Assembly: GCF_001941865.1 (NCBI RefSeq)
Contig: NZ_CP016162.1
Coordinates: 62,001 to 126,000 of the forward strand
Direction: 5' to 3'
Source: Pseudomonas alcaliphila JAB1
GTDB lineage: Bacteria; Pseudomonadota; Gammaproteobacteria; Pseudomonadales; Pseudomonadaceae
DNA length: 64,000 nucleotides
Below, one piece after another: positions 25,508 to 35,120 of this stretch (the first letter of the stretch is position 1; every line of letters starts with the position of its first letter). Made by a program: the position numbers and the translations under genes. Under the pieces are notes generated by a model. The model had not been told where the DNA came from, made no database searches, and saw nothing but the letters and a program-made list of their open reading frames with translations.

Positions 25508-26478
25508 GTCGATTGAGCAAAGGCATCCGCGAGTACAGCCTGTTCCAGGCCGTACAGCTGGTGCTAGAGCGCCTCAAGGTTGCCCACCCGCAACTGGATG
25601 ACGAGCGCCTCTACGAGTACCTGGAGTTCCAGGCCAACCCGAGCCTGGGTTTCCCCGGCAGCGATATCGATCGCGTGCAGTTCTTCGAGGAGCACGGCGA
25701 GTTGCGCGCGCGCATGCGCGTCAACCTGGTCGGCCTGTTCGGCGGCGGTTCGCCATTACCGGCCTTCTACAGCGAGCAGGCTCTGGGCGACAGCGAGGAC
25801 GGCAACCCGACCCGCGACTTCCTCGATCTGTTCAACAACCGTCTGCAGCGCCTGTTGCTGCCGATCTGGCAGAAGTACCGCTACCGCGCCAGCTTCCAGA
25901 GCGGGGCGATGGACGCCTTCTCTGCGCACCTGTTCGCCCTGATCGGCCTGGGCAGCGAGCAGATCCGGCAGGCCCAGGAGCTGAACTGGAAGCGCCTGCT
26001 GCCCTACCTCGGTCTGCTCAGCCTGCGCGCCCATTCGGCGGCGCTGATCGAGTCGGTGCTGCGTTACTACTTCAAGCACGCCGAACTGTTCATCGAGCAG
26101 TGTCTGGAGCGCCAGGTGGTGGTGCTGGAAGAGCAGCGCAACCGCCTCGGCCGCGCCAACAGCCTGCTCGGCGAAGACACCGTGCTCGGCGAGCGCGTAC
26201 GCGACCGCGGCGGCAAGTTCCGCATCCACGTGCGCCAGCTGGGCTGGACGCGCTTTCACGAGTTCCTGCCGATCGGCACGGGTTACCAGCCGCTCTGTGC
26301 GCTGGTGCGCTTCACCCTGCGCGATCCGCTGGACTACGACATCCGCCTGGAGCTGCGTCAGGACGAAATCCGCGACCTGCGCATCGGCGAAGGCAACCCC
26401 TGCCTGCTGGGCTGGACCACCTGGCTCGGCCGTGAGAACGCCGATGGCCTTGTCACTCTGGGCAGCAAGATTCATTAA
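25471..26478 (+). CDS. tssG: T6SS baseplate protein TssG
   Basis: 335-residue TssG (VasB/ImpH). Opens with SLFQAVQLVLERL near residue 24 and has LVGLFGGGSPLPAFYSEQAL (about residue 90), RDFLDLFNNRLQRLLLPIWQKYRY and the C-terminal LGWTTWLG, all family features. The ATG at 25471 lies inside the 3' end of tssF behind GGAGAG and gives the usual N-terminus. It is a baseplate wedge component with TssE, TssF and TssK. Confidence 0.96.
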   Translation: MDATYGAAAPALSRLSKGIREYSLFQAVQLVLERLKVAHPQLDDERLYEYLEFQANPSLGFPGSDIDRVQFFEEHGELRARMRVNLVGLFGGGSPLPAFYSEQALGDSEDGNPTRDFLDLFNNRLQRLLLPIWQKYRYRASFQSGAMDAFSAHLFALIGLGSEQIRQAQELNWKRLLPYLGLLSLRAHSAALIESVLRYYFKHAELFIEQCLERQVVVLEEQRNRLGRANSLLGEDTVLGERVRDRGGKFRIHVRQLGWTRFHEFLPIGTGYQPLCALVRFTLRDPLDYDIRLELRQDEIRDLRIGEGNPCLLGWTTWLGRENADGLVTLGSKIH

Positions 26479-26489
26479 GGACAGATGAA

Positions 26490-29090
26490 ATGATCAACGT
26501 CGACCTGCAACAACTGGTTCAAGCCCTGGACGCCGCGAGCAAGCGCGACCTGGAGATGGCCGCCGAACGCTGCGTGGTACGCGGCGGCAACAAGATCCTC
26601 GTCGAAGACCTGCTGCTGGGACTGCTCGAGCGCCCGGAAAGCCTGCTGGCGCGTGCCCTGCAGGATGCCGAGATCGATGCCGGCGAGCTGGCCCAGACGC
26701 TGCAGCCGCGCGGCGAGCACAGCGAGTCGCGCAACCCGGTGTTCAGTGCCGAGCTGGTGCAGTGGCTGCAGGACGCCCTGCTGGTGGCCAACCTGGAGTT
26801 GGGCGCCAGCCAGATCGACCAGGCCGCGCTGATCCTCGCCCTGCTGCGCAACCCCATGCGTTACGCCGGTAGCCGTTATCAGACGCTGCTGAGCAAGCTC
26901 AATGCCGAGCGTCTGCGCGACTTCGCCCTCAGCCAGCAGCCGCAGGCCGCAGGTGGCAAGCCGGCAGCCGGTGGTGAATCCAATCTGGCGCGCTTTACCC
27001 ACAACTTCACCCAGCAGGCCCGCGACGGCAAGCTCGACCCGGTGCTGTGCCGCGACGGCGCGATCCGCCAGATGATCGACATCCTCGCCCGCCGACGCAA
27101 GAACAACCCCATCGTCGTCGGTGAAGCCGGCGTCGGCAAGACCGCCATCGTCGAGGGCCTGGCCCTGCGCATCGCCACCGGCGAGGTGCCGCAGGTGCTC
27201 AAGGGCGTCGAGCTGCTGTGCCTGGACCTCGGTCTGCTGCAGGCTGGCGCCAGCGTCAAGGGCGAGTTCGAACGCCGCCTGCAGGGCGTGATCGACGAAG
27301 TGAAGGCCTCGCCCAAGCCGATCATCCTGTTTATCGACGAAGCCCACACCCTGATCGGCGCCGGTGGCCAGGCCGGCAGTGGCGACGCCGCCAACCTGCT
27401 CAAACCGGCCCTGGCCCGTGGCGAGCTGCGCACCATCGCCGCCACCACCTGGAGCGAATACAAGAAGTACTTCGAGAAGGATCCGGCCCTGGCACGCCGC
27501 TTCCAGCCGGTGCAGCTGCACGAGCCGAGCGTGGACGAGGCGGTCACCATCCTGCGTGGTCTGGCGCCGGTGTACGAGAAGAGCCACGGTATTTACCTGC
27601 GCGACGACGCTGTGGTTGCCGCTGCCGAGCTGTCGGCGCGCTACCTCGCTGGTCGCCAACTGCCGGACAAAGCCGTGGATGTGCTCGACACCGCCTGCGC
27701 CCGTGTGCGCATCAGCCTGGCTGCCGCGCCCGAGGCGCTGGAGCGTCTGCGCGGCGAGATTGCCGAGGGCGAGCGCCAGGGGGAGGCCATGCGCCGTGAC
27801 CTGGACGCCGGTCTGAATATCGATCACGAAGCGTTGGATACGCTGGAAAACCGTCTGGTCGCCGCCCGCGCCGAGCTGGAGCAGGTGGAAACCCGCTGGG
27901 CCGTGCAGCGCGAGCTGGCCGAACGGCTGCTGGAACAGCGCAAGCAATGCGCCGCCGCGCGTCTGGGTAACGATGAAGAGGCCAGCGACGAACCACGCCC
28001 GAGCCTGGAAGAACTGGAAGCCGAACTGCGCGCCATCCAGGCCGAGCTGGCTGCCGCCCAGGCCAGCGAGCGTCTGGTCAGCTTCGAGGTCTGCCCGCGC
28101 CTGGTGGCCGAAGTGATCAGCCACTGGACCGGCGTGCCGCTGAGCCAACTGGCCCGTGAGCACAACACCAAGGTCATCACCTTCGCCGACGACCTGCGCC
28201 AGCGCGTGCGTGGTCAGGAGCAGGCGATCCAGGCGCTGGACAAGGCCATGCGCGCCACCGCTGCCGGTTTGAACAAGCCCGATGCACCGGTGGGCGTGTT
28301 CCTCCTGGTCGGCCCCAGCGGCGTCGGCAAGACCGAGACAGCCCTGGCCCTGGCCGACCTGCTGTATGGCGGTGAGCGCTTCCTCACCGTGATCAACATG
28401 TCCGAGTTCCAGGAAAAACACACCGTCTCGCGTTTGATCGGCGCGCCGCCCGGCTATGTCGGTTATGGCGAAGGCGGCATGCTCACCGAAGCGGTGCGGC
28501 AGAAACCCTACTCGGTGATCCTCCTCGACGAGGTGGAAAAGGCCGATCCGGACGTGATGAACGTTTTCTACCAGATCTTCGACAAGGGCGTGGCCAACGA
28601 CGGCGAAGGGCGCGAGATCAACTTCCGCAACACCCTGATCCTGATGACCAGCAACCTGGCCAGTGAACGCATCGCCAGCCTCTGCGCCGGCGGCGAGCGC
28701 CCGGCCGCCGAGGACCTGGAGCTGGCCATCCGCCCGCAGCTGAGCCAGCACTTCAAGCCGGCCCTGCTCGGCCGTATGCGCGTGGTGCCTTACTACCCGA
28801 TGGACAGCGACCTGCTGCGCCAGCTGGTCGGCCTCAAGCTGGCCCGTTTCGGCGAGCGCCTGGCCCGTCGTCAGCTCGCCTTCAGTCACTGCGACGGCCT
28901 GGTCGAGCACCTGGCCGAGCGCTGCACCCATGGCGACAGCGGCGCGCGCCTGATCGATCACCTGATCGACCAGCACCTGCAGCCGCTGGTGGTCGACCGC
29001 CTGCTCGATGCCATGGCCGCTGGCGAAAGCCTGCAACGTGTGCACGCCACGCTGGATGGCGATGCGGCCGTGATCTGCGAGTTCGCCTGA
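26490..29090 (+). CDS. clpV: T6SS sheath-disassembly AAA+ ATPase ClpV (TssH)
   Basis: 866-residue ClpB/Hsp100-type ATPase specific to T6SS. The N-domain occupies about residues 1-160. The first AAA+ module has Walker A GEAGVGKT (about 211) and Walker B FIDEAH; a middle coiled-coil region lies at about 410-520. The second module has GPSGVGKT (about 608), LLDEVEKA and GAPPGYVGYGEGG. It recycles contracted TssB-TssC sheath. AAGGACAG precedes the ATG. Equivalent to clpV2 in HSI-II by its sfa neighbour. Confidence 0.97.
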   Translation: MINVDLQQLVQALDAASKRDLEMAAERCVVRGGNKILVEDLLLGLLERPESLLARALQDAEIDAGELAQTLQPRGEHSESRNPVFSAELVQWLQDALLVANLELGASQIDQAALILALLRNPMRYAGSRYQTLLSKLNAERLRDFALSQQPQAAGGKPAAGGESNLARFTHNFTQQARDGKLDPVLCRDGAIRQMIDILARRRKNNPIVVGEAGVGKTAIVEGLALRIATGEVPQVLKGVELLCLDLGLLQAGASVKGEFERRLQGVIDEVKASPKPIILFIDEAHTLIGAGGQAGSGDAANLLKPALARGELRTIAATTWSEYKKYFEKDPALARRFQPVQLHEPSVDEAVTILRGLAPVYEKSHGIYLRDDAVVAAAELSARYLAGRQLPDKAVDVLDTACARVRISLAAAPEALERLRGEIAEGERQGEAMRRDLDAGLNIDHEALDTLENRLVAARAELEQVETRWAVQRELAERLLEQRKQCAAARLGNDEEASDEPRPSLEELEAELRAIQAELAAAQASERLVSFEVCPRLVAEVISHWTGVPLSQLAREHNTKVITFADDLRQRVRGQEQAIQALDKAMRATAAGLNKPDAPVGVFLLVGPSGVGKTETALALADLLYGGERFLTVINMSEFQEKHTVSRLIGAPPGYVGYGEGGMLTEAVRQKPYSVILLDEVEKADPDVMNVFYQIFDKGVANDGEGREINFRNTLILMTSNLASERIASLCAGGERPAAEDLELAIRPQLSQHFKPALLGRMRVVPYYPMDSDLLRQLVGLKLARFGERLARRQLAFSHCDGLVEHLAERCTHGDSGARLIDHLIDQHLQPLVVDRLLDAMAAGESLQRVHATLDGDAAVICEFA

Positions 29091-29100
29091 GGTGCCGCCG

Positions 29101-30629
<1,529 letters not shown>

Positions 30630-30630
<1 letters not shown>

Positions 30631-31031
30631 TGAGAGAGGCAATGAAGAATCTACGGAACCGCGTGGCGTCATTCGTGCTGGAGCCAATGATCTCCAGCGG
30701 ACGAATTGGGCGAGTCAAATATCTGCTGCTCCATGTATGGAGCGCCTGGCCACTTTTCCTCGTGGTGGCCTTGAGCAACCAGAACTCTCCGTTGTGGATG
30801 CAGCACGTGCTCTCGGCTCTTGTCGTTGTCGGACTCATTTATTGGTGGGTTGCCACGCTGACTGCAGGCGTTCGTCGCCTGCATGACCTTGGGCGGAGCG
30901 GTTACTGGGTGCTGCTGATCAATCTGATCTGGCCATTGCTGCTGCTCTGGCCTGGTCAACGCCAGAGTAATCGCTACGGCCCTCCTGTGTTGAAACGTTC
31001 TGCTGCTACGCAGATGGCTGGAACGGCCTGA
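30630..31031 (+). CDS. DUF805 membrane protein in the T6SS operon
   Basis: 133 residues from an ATG that overlaps the sfa stop (TGATG); an alternative in-frame ATG lies at 30642. DUF805 features are clear: SGRIGRVKYLLLHVW near residue 28, the RRLHDLGRSGYWVLL signature and the C-terminal LWPGQRQSNRYGPP. Three hydrophobic segments are visible. DUF805 proteins are small inner-membrane proteins of unknown function. Base composition is lower in GC than sfa or fha. Its presence within a T6SS operon is unusual as far as I know, and a role in secretion is not shown. Confidence 0.87.
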
Positions 31032-31068
31032 CATGTTCACTTTCACCTCTCTTAAAGGAGCGCATTCC

Positions 31069-31203
31069 ATGCTGCATCGCTATCGGACCGCCGCCCTGCT
31101 CGCCCTGGCCATTGCCCTGGCCGGCTGCACCGGCAACTACAAGTTCAGCGACGACCAATACCGCCCGCTGGGCGACCCGCAAGCCGAGAAACGCGGCCAC
31201 TGA
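31069..31203 (+). CDS. 44-residue lipoprotein between sfa/DUF805 and fha
   Basis: A very short gene: MLHRYRTAALLALAIALAGC with lipobox Cys at 20, then a 24-residue mature tail ending in GDPQAEKRGH. AAAGGAG lies 9 bases before the ATG and supports real expression. It occupies the place where P. aeruginosa HSI-II has a small unassigned gene (orfX) between sfa2 and fha2; the correspondence is from position and not confirmed. It may be a lipid anchor or assembly accessory at the outer membrane. Confidence 0.72.
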   Translation: MLHRYRTAALLALAIALAGCTGNYKFSDDQYRPLGDPQAEKRGH

Positions 31204-31223
31204 CCGCAAGGAGTAGGTTCACC

Positions 31224-32420
31224 ATGGAACTGGTATTCGATGTGGTCAGCGCGCAGCAGTTCGTGCCAGGTCTGTTGACCACCAAGACGTTCAAGCAGGC
31301 CGGCGGTGTGATCGGTCGAGCCGACGAGTGCGACTGGGTGATCCCGGATCGCAAGCGCATCCTGTCCAGTCGGCATGCAGAAGTGAGCTATCGCGATGGC
31401 GCCTTCTACCTGACCGACACCAGCAGCAACGGTATCCAGCTCAAGGACAGTGGCGCCAGCCTGGCCAAGGGCAGTCCGCAGCGCATCGAGCATGGCAGCG
31501 TGTACTGCCTGGGCGACTTCGAGATCCGTGCGCGCCTGGTGCGTGACCCGGCCATGTTCGAGGGTGATATCGGTCTGCCGCAGGCCGCTGGGAGCATCAT
31601 CCCCGATGACGCCTTCCTCGACCTCGACCCGATCACCGCCCTGGAACAGCAGGAGCGCGTCTACGCCGAAGTGGACGATCTGACCGCCGTACTGCGCCCG
31701 AGCATGGCCCAGGCGCAGCAGCGCGATTACGCGCAGATCGACGAGGAAAACCTGCTGGTGCCCGAGTTGGTGATGCCGACGCCCGCGCCGCAGCCGAAAG
31801 TCGCTCCGGAGCCCGAGCGCCTGCCGCCGACTTTCTGGGAGAAGTTCGCCGATGCCCTCGGCGTGCGCCTCGACGACCTCGACGACGATGCCCGCGAGGC
31901 GCTGGCGCTCAACGCCGCCAAGCTGCTCCGGCAGAGCGTCGGCAGCCTGCAGCAGGCCTTGCGTACCCGCAGCGAGCTGAAGAATGAACTGCGCCTGGCC
32001 CTGACCACCGTGCAGAGCGCCGGCAACAACCCGCTCAAGCATGGCCTGGACACCAGCGAAACCCTGAGCACCCTGCTGCGTAGCGGCAAGCCCGGCCAAC
32101 TGCCGGCCGAGCAGGCCATCAATCGTAGCTTCCGCGACCTGCAGGCGCATCAGGTGGCACTGCTCGCCGCCAGCCGCGCAGCGGTCAAGGGCATGTTCGA
32201 ACAGTTCACGCCCGAGCAGCTGACCCTGCGTTTCGAGCGCAATGGGCGCAAACCGCTGTTGGCCACCGATGGCGGCCGCTGGCGTGCCTATCGTCGCCTG
32301 CATGCGGCGCTGGCGCAGAACGATGACTGGAGCGATCGCCTGTTCGCCCGTGATTTTGCCAGTGCCTACGAAGAGCAGGTTCGCCTGATCGCCACCCTCA
32401 ATACCGACCTTCAAGGATGA
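31224..32420 (+). CDS. fha: FHA-domain T6SS protein (TagH/Fha)
   Basis: 398 residues. An N-terminal forkhead-associated domain spans about residues 20-100 (VIGRADECDWVIPD, then RILSSRHAEVSYRDGAFYLTDTSSNGIQL), which binds phosphothreonine. A Pro-rich, acidic linker and a C-terminal TagH-type domain (WEKFADALGV to FARDFASAYEEQV) follow. With Stk1 and Stp1, encoded 7 kb downstream, it makes a threonine-phosphorylation switch over T6SS assembly in related systems. AAGGAG precedes the ATG. Its stop overlaps the tssJ start. Confidence 0.95.
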   Translation: MELVFDVVSAQQFVPGLLTTKTFKQAGGVIGRADECDWVIPDRKRILSSRHAEVSYRDGAFYLTDTSSNGIQLKDSGASLAKGSPQRIEHGSVYCLGDFEIRARLVRDPAMFEGDIGLPQAAGSIIPDDAFLDLDPITALEQQERVYAEVDDLTAVLRPSMAQAQQRDYAQIDEENLLVPELVMPTPAPQPKVAPEPERLPPTFWEKFADALGVRLDDLDDDAREALALNAAKLLRQSVGSLQQALRTRSELKNELRLALTTVQSAGNNPLKHGLDTSETLSTLLRSGKPGQLPAEQAINRSFRDLQAHQVALLAASRAAVKGMFEQFTPEQLTLRFERNGRKPLLATDGGRWRAYRRLHAALAQNDDWSDRLFARDFASAYEEQVRLIATLNTDLQG

Positions 32421-32908
32421 ACACCATGCCTCGCTTGCTTTCCCTGGCCCTGTGCGCCGTGCTGCTGACACTCGCCGGCTGCGCCGCGATGTCGCCTTAC
32501 TCGACCATGACCAAGCTGGATCTGAGCCTCACCGGCAGTGATCAGCTCAACCCGGATCTGCACGGTCGCCCCTCGCCCATCGTGCTGCGGCTGATCGAAC
32601 TCAAGCACCCGGTGGCCTTCGAGAACGCCGACTTCTTCTCCCTCTACCAACGGCCCAAGGAGGCCCTGGCGCCGGACCTGGTGACGCTGGAAGAACTGGA
32701 GCTGCGCCCGGGCGAAACCCGCGAACTGAAAGTGTCGGTGCAGGAGGGCAGCCGCTATGTCGGCGTGCTCGCCGCCTATCGCGACCTGCCGGAAGCCAGC
32801 TGGCGCTACGTCATCGCCATCGACGAGCAGCAGCGCAATGCGGCCAACCTGCGCCTCGACGAGCGTGGCATCCGCAACCTGGATGACGAGCAGGAGCGCA
32901 ACCGATGA
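32417..32908 (+). CDS. tssJ: T6SS outer-membrane lipoprotein TssJ
   Basis: 163 residues. The signal MPRLLSLALCAVLLTLAGC has a lipobox Cys at 22 from the 32417 ATG, followed by Ala. The mature domain has the TssJ transthyretin-like strands: MTKLDLSLTGSDQLNPD, RPSPIVLRLIELKH, FFSLYQ and the RYVGVLAAYRDL strand. TssJ anchors the TssJLM membrane complex to the outer membrane through TssM. Four-base overlap with both fha and tssK suggests coupling. Confidence 0.95.
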   Translation: MNTMPRLLSLALCAVLLTLAGCAAMSPYSTMTKLDLSLTGSDQLNPDLHGRPSPIVLRLIELKHPVAFENADFFSLYQRPKEALAPDLVTLEELELRPGETRELKVSVQEGSRYVGVLAAYRDLPEASWRYVIAIDEQQRNAANLRLDERGIRNLDDEQERNR

Positions 32909-34236
32909 GCCAGCATAAAGTCGTCTGGCAGGAAGGCATGCTGCTGCGCCCGCAGCATTTCCAGCAGAACGATCGCTACTTCGATCACCAGCTCAAGGTG
33001 CGTACGCAGAAACTGGACAGCTACGCCTGGGGATTCTTCGAACTGGAGATCGACCGCCAGTTTCTCAACATGGGCAAGCTGGTGGTGAGCAAGGCCAGTG
33101 GGGTACTGCCTGACGGCAGTCTGTTCGACCTCGGTGCCGAGCGCGAGCCGCTGGGCCTGGACGTACCGCCGAACACCGGCAACACCCCCGTCTACCTGGC
33201 GCTGCCGCTGGTCACCGGTAATCACATCGAGAGCCGTCGCCCGGACCAGCGCGACGTGCTGGCGCGCTACGTCGCCTTCGACGAGGAAGTAGCCGACTGC
33301 AACGCCGGCGACAGCAGCGTCAGCCAGGTCAGCACTGGCCGCCCGGATTTCCGCCTGCTGCTCGGCGAGCAGCAGAGCGACCAGGGCTACGTGAAGATGA
33401 AGCTGTGCGAAGTGCTGGACACCACACCGGACGGGGTGATCAGCCTCGATCCGGAATTCAGCCCGACCTACGTCAACTTCCAGGCCTCCGGCTACCTGCT
33501 GAGCTGCCTCAAGGAAGTGATCAGCATGCTCGCCCACCGTGGCGACATCCTCGCCGAGCGTATCCGCGCCACCGGCAAGGTGGGCGGCGCCGAGGTTGGC
33601 GACTTCATGATGCTGCAGCTGATCAACCGCTACGAACCGATCCTGCGCCACCACCTGGGCGTCGAACAGGTGCACCCGGAGCAGATCTACCGCGAACTGG
33701 TCGGCCTGCTCGGCGAGTTGGCGACCTTCTCCAGCGAGACCAAGCGTCCGCGTCTGGAAGGCCGCTATCTGCACAGCGACCAGGGCATGAGTTTCCGCAA
33801 GCTGATGGATGCGATTCGCCAGGTGTTGTCGATGGTGCTCGAGCAGCACGCCATCGAGATGCTCCTGCAGCAGCGCCAGTACGGCATCCAGGTGTCGCCG
33901 CTGCACGACCACAAGCTGCTCGGCACCTCCAGCTTCGTACTCGCTGCCAGCGCTCAGTGCGATTCCGAAGAGCTGCGCCAGCGCCTGCCCGCACACCTCA
34001 AGGTTGGCCCGGTGGAGCGCATCCGCCAACTGGTCAACCTGCACCTGCCGGGGATCAAGGTCAAACCGCTGCCAGTGGCACCGCGGCAGATCCCCTTCCA
34101 TTCGGGCAAGACCTACTTCGCCTTGGAGCTCAGCTCCGAGGAACTGGCGCAGCTGGAACGCTCCGGCGGCTTCGCCTTCCACGTGTCCGGCGAGTTCACC
34201 GGGCTTGAGCTGAAATTCTGGGCGATCAGGAACTGA
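32905..34236 (+). CDS. tssK: T6SS baseplate-membrane complex connector TssK
   Basis: 443-residue TssK (VasE/ImpJ), normal length. The opening KVVWQEGMLLRPQHFQQNDRYFD is the family signature; a LEGRYLHSDQGMSFRKLMDAIRQ segment and the C-terminal TYFALELSSEELAQLERSGGFAFHV follow. TssK trimers join the TssEFG wedge to TssL/TssM. The start overlaps the tssJ stop by four bases. Confidence 0.97.
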   Translation: MSQHKVVWQEGMLLRPQHFQQNDRYFDHQLKVRTQKLDSYAWGFFELEIDRQFLNMGKLVVSKASGVLPDGSLFDLGAEREPLGLDVPPNTGNTPVYLALPLVTGNHIESRRPDQRDVLARYVAFDEEVADCNAGDSSVSQVSTGRPDFRLLLGEQQSDQGYVKMKLCEVLDTTPDGVISLDPEFSPTYVNFQASGYLLSCLKEVISMLAHRGDILAERIRATGKVGGAEVGDFMMLQLINRYEPILRHHLGVEQVHPEQIYRELVGLLGELATFSSETKRPRLEGRYLHSDQGMSFRKLMDAIRQVLSMVLEQHAIEMLLQQRQYGIQVSPLHDHKLLGTSSFVLAASAQCDSEELRQRLPAHLKVGPVERIRQLVNLHLPGIKVKPLPVAPRQIPFHSGKTYFALELSSEELAQLERSGGFAFHVSGEFTGLELKFWAIRN

Positions 34237-34238
34237 CC

Positions 34239-35120
34239 ATGACAACCAAGGAAATGGAATACGGCCAGGATGACAAGACGGTCATCCTCAACCGCAAGGG
34301 CGAAGCCCGCGCCGAAAGCCCGCTGACCGATTTCAGCGCGCCACCGAAATTCGAGCAGCTTGAGGAACGCATGATCTTCGCCGCGCGCCTGCGCCCGGCG
34401 GAGAGCTTCAACATCAGCCTCAACCCGCTGGTGGCGGCAGCCTCCACGCTGCTCTCGGAAGTGGTGCGGCTCAAACACAGCTTTGAAAGCGAGGACATGG
34501 ATGCGCTCAACCAGCGCCTGACCCGCGAGATCAAGCTGTTCGAGCACCGTGCTCTGCACGATGGCGCCGAGAGCAGCCAGGTGATGGCCGCACGCTACGT
34601 GCTGTGCACCGTGGTCGACGAAGCGGTGGTGACCACACCCTGGGGCAACGAGAGCCAGTGGTCGCAGATGAGCCTGCTGTCCTCGTTCCACAACGAGACA
34701 TTCGGTGGCGAGAAGTTCTTCCAGCTGCTCGAGCGCCTGTCGCGCAACCCGGTCAAGCACCTGCCGATGCTGGAACTGATGTACCTGTGCCTGTCGCTCG
34801 GTTTCGAGGGCAAGTACCGCGTGCTGCAGCGCGGCATGCTCGAACTGGAAGCGGTGCGCGATAGCCTCTACCGACAGATCCGCCAGTTGCGCGGCGATGT
34901 GCCGCGTGAAGTCTCGCCGCACTGGCAGGGCCTCAAGGACACCCGCCGACGCCTGGTGCGCATCGTGCCGTGGTGGCTGGTGGCGCTGTTCACCCTGATG
35001 TGCCTGGTGATGATGTATGGCGGCTTCGCCTGGGTATTGGGCGAGCAGCGCGACACCGTGCTCAAGCCGTATCAGCAACTCGACCCGGCCTCGGGTGTCA
35101 GCATGGATGACGTGAAATGA
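34239..35120 (+). CDS. tssL: T6SS inner-membrane protein TssL (DotU/IcmH)
   Basis: 293 residues. The cytoplasmic DotU domain (RLRPAESFNISLNPLVAAASTLLSEVVRLK to about residue 215) is followed by one C-terminal transmembrane segment (VPWWLVALFTLMCLVMMYGGFAW) and a short periplasmic tail. There is no OmpA-type peptidoglycan-binding extension, so wall anchoring must come from another protein. The variable acidic N-terminus (about 35 residues) is normal. Overlaps tssM by four bases. Confidence 0.96.
   Translation: MTTKEMEYGQDDKTVILNRKGEARAESPLTDFSAPPKFEQLEERMIFAARLRPAESFNISLNPLVAAASTLLSEVVRLKHSFESEDMDALNQRLTREIKLFEHRALHDGAESSQVMAARYVLCTVVDEAVVTTPWGNESQWSQMSLLSSFHNETFGGEKFFQLLERLSRNPVKHLPMLELMYLCLSLGFEGKYRVLQRGMLELEAVRDSLYRQIRQLRGDVPREVSPHWQGLKDTRRRLVRIVPWWLVALFTLMCLVMMYGGFAWVLGEQRDTVLKPYQQLDPASGVSMDDVK

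Noticed and set aside
26475..29045. 856-codon open frame antisense to clpV
   Set aside because: The product is Gln/Ala/His-rich without any domain. It exactly shadows clpV, and long antisense frames are common at this GC content.
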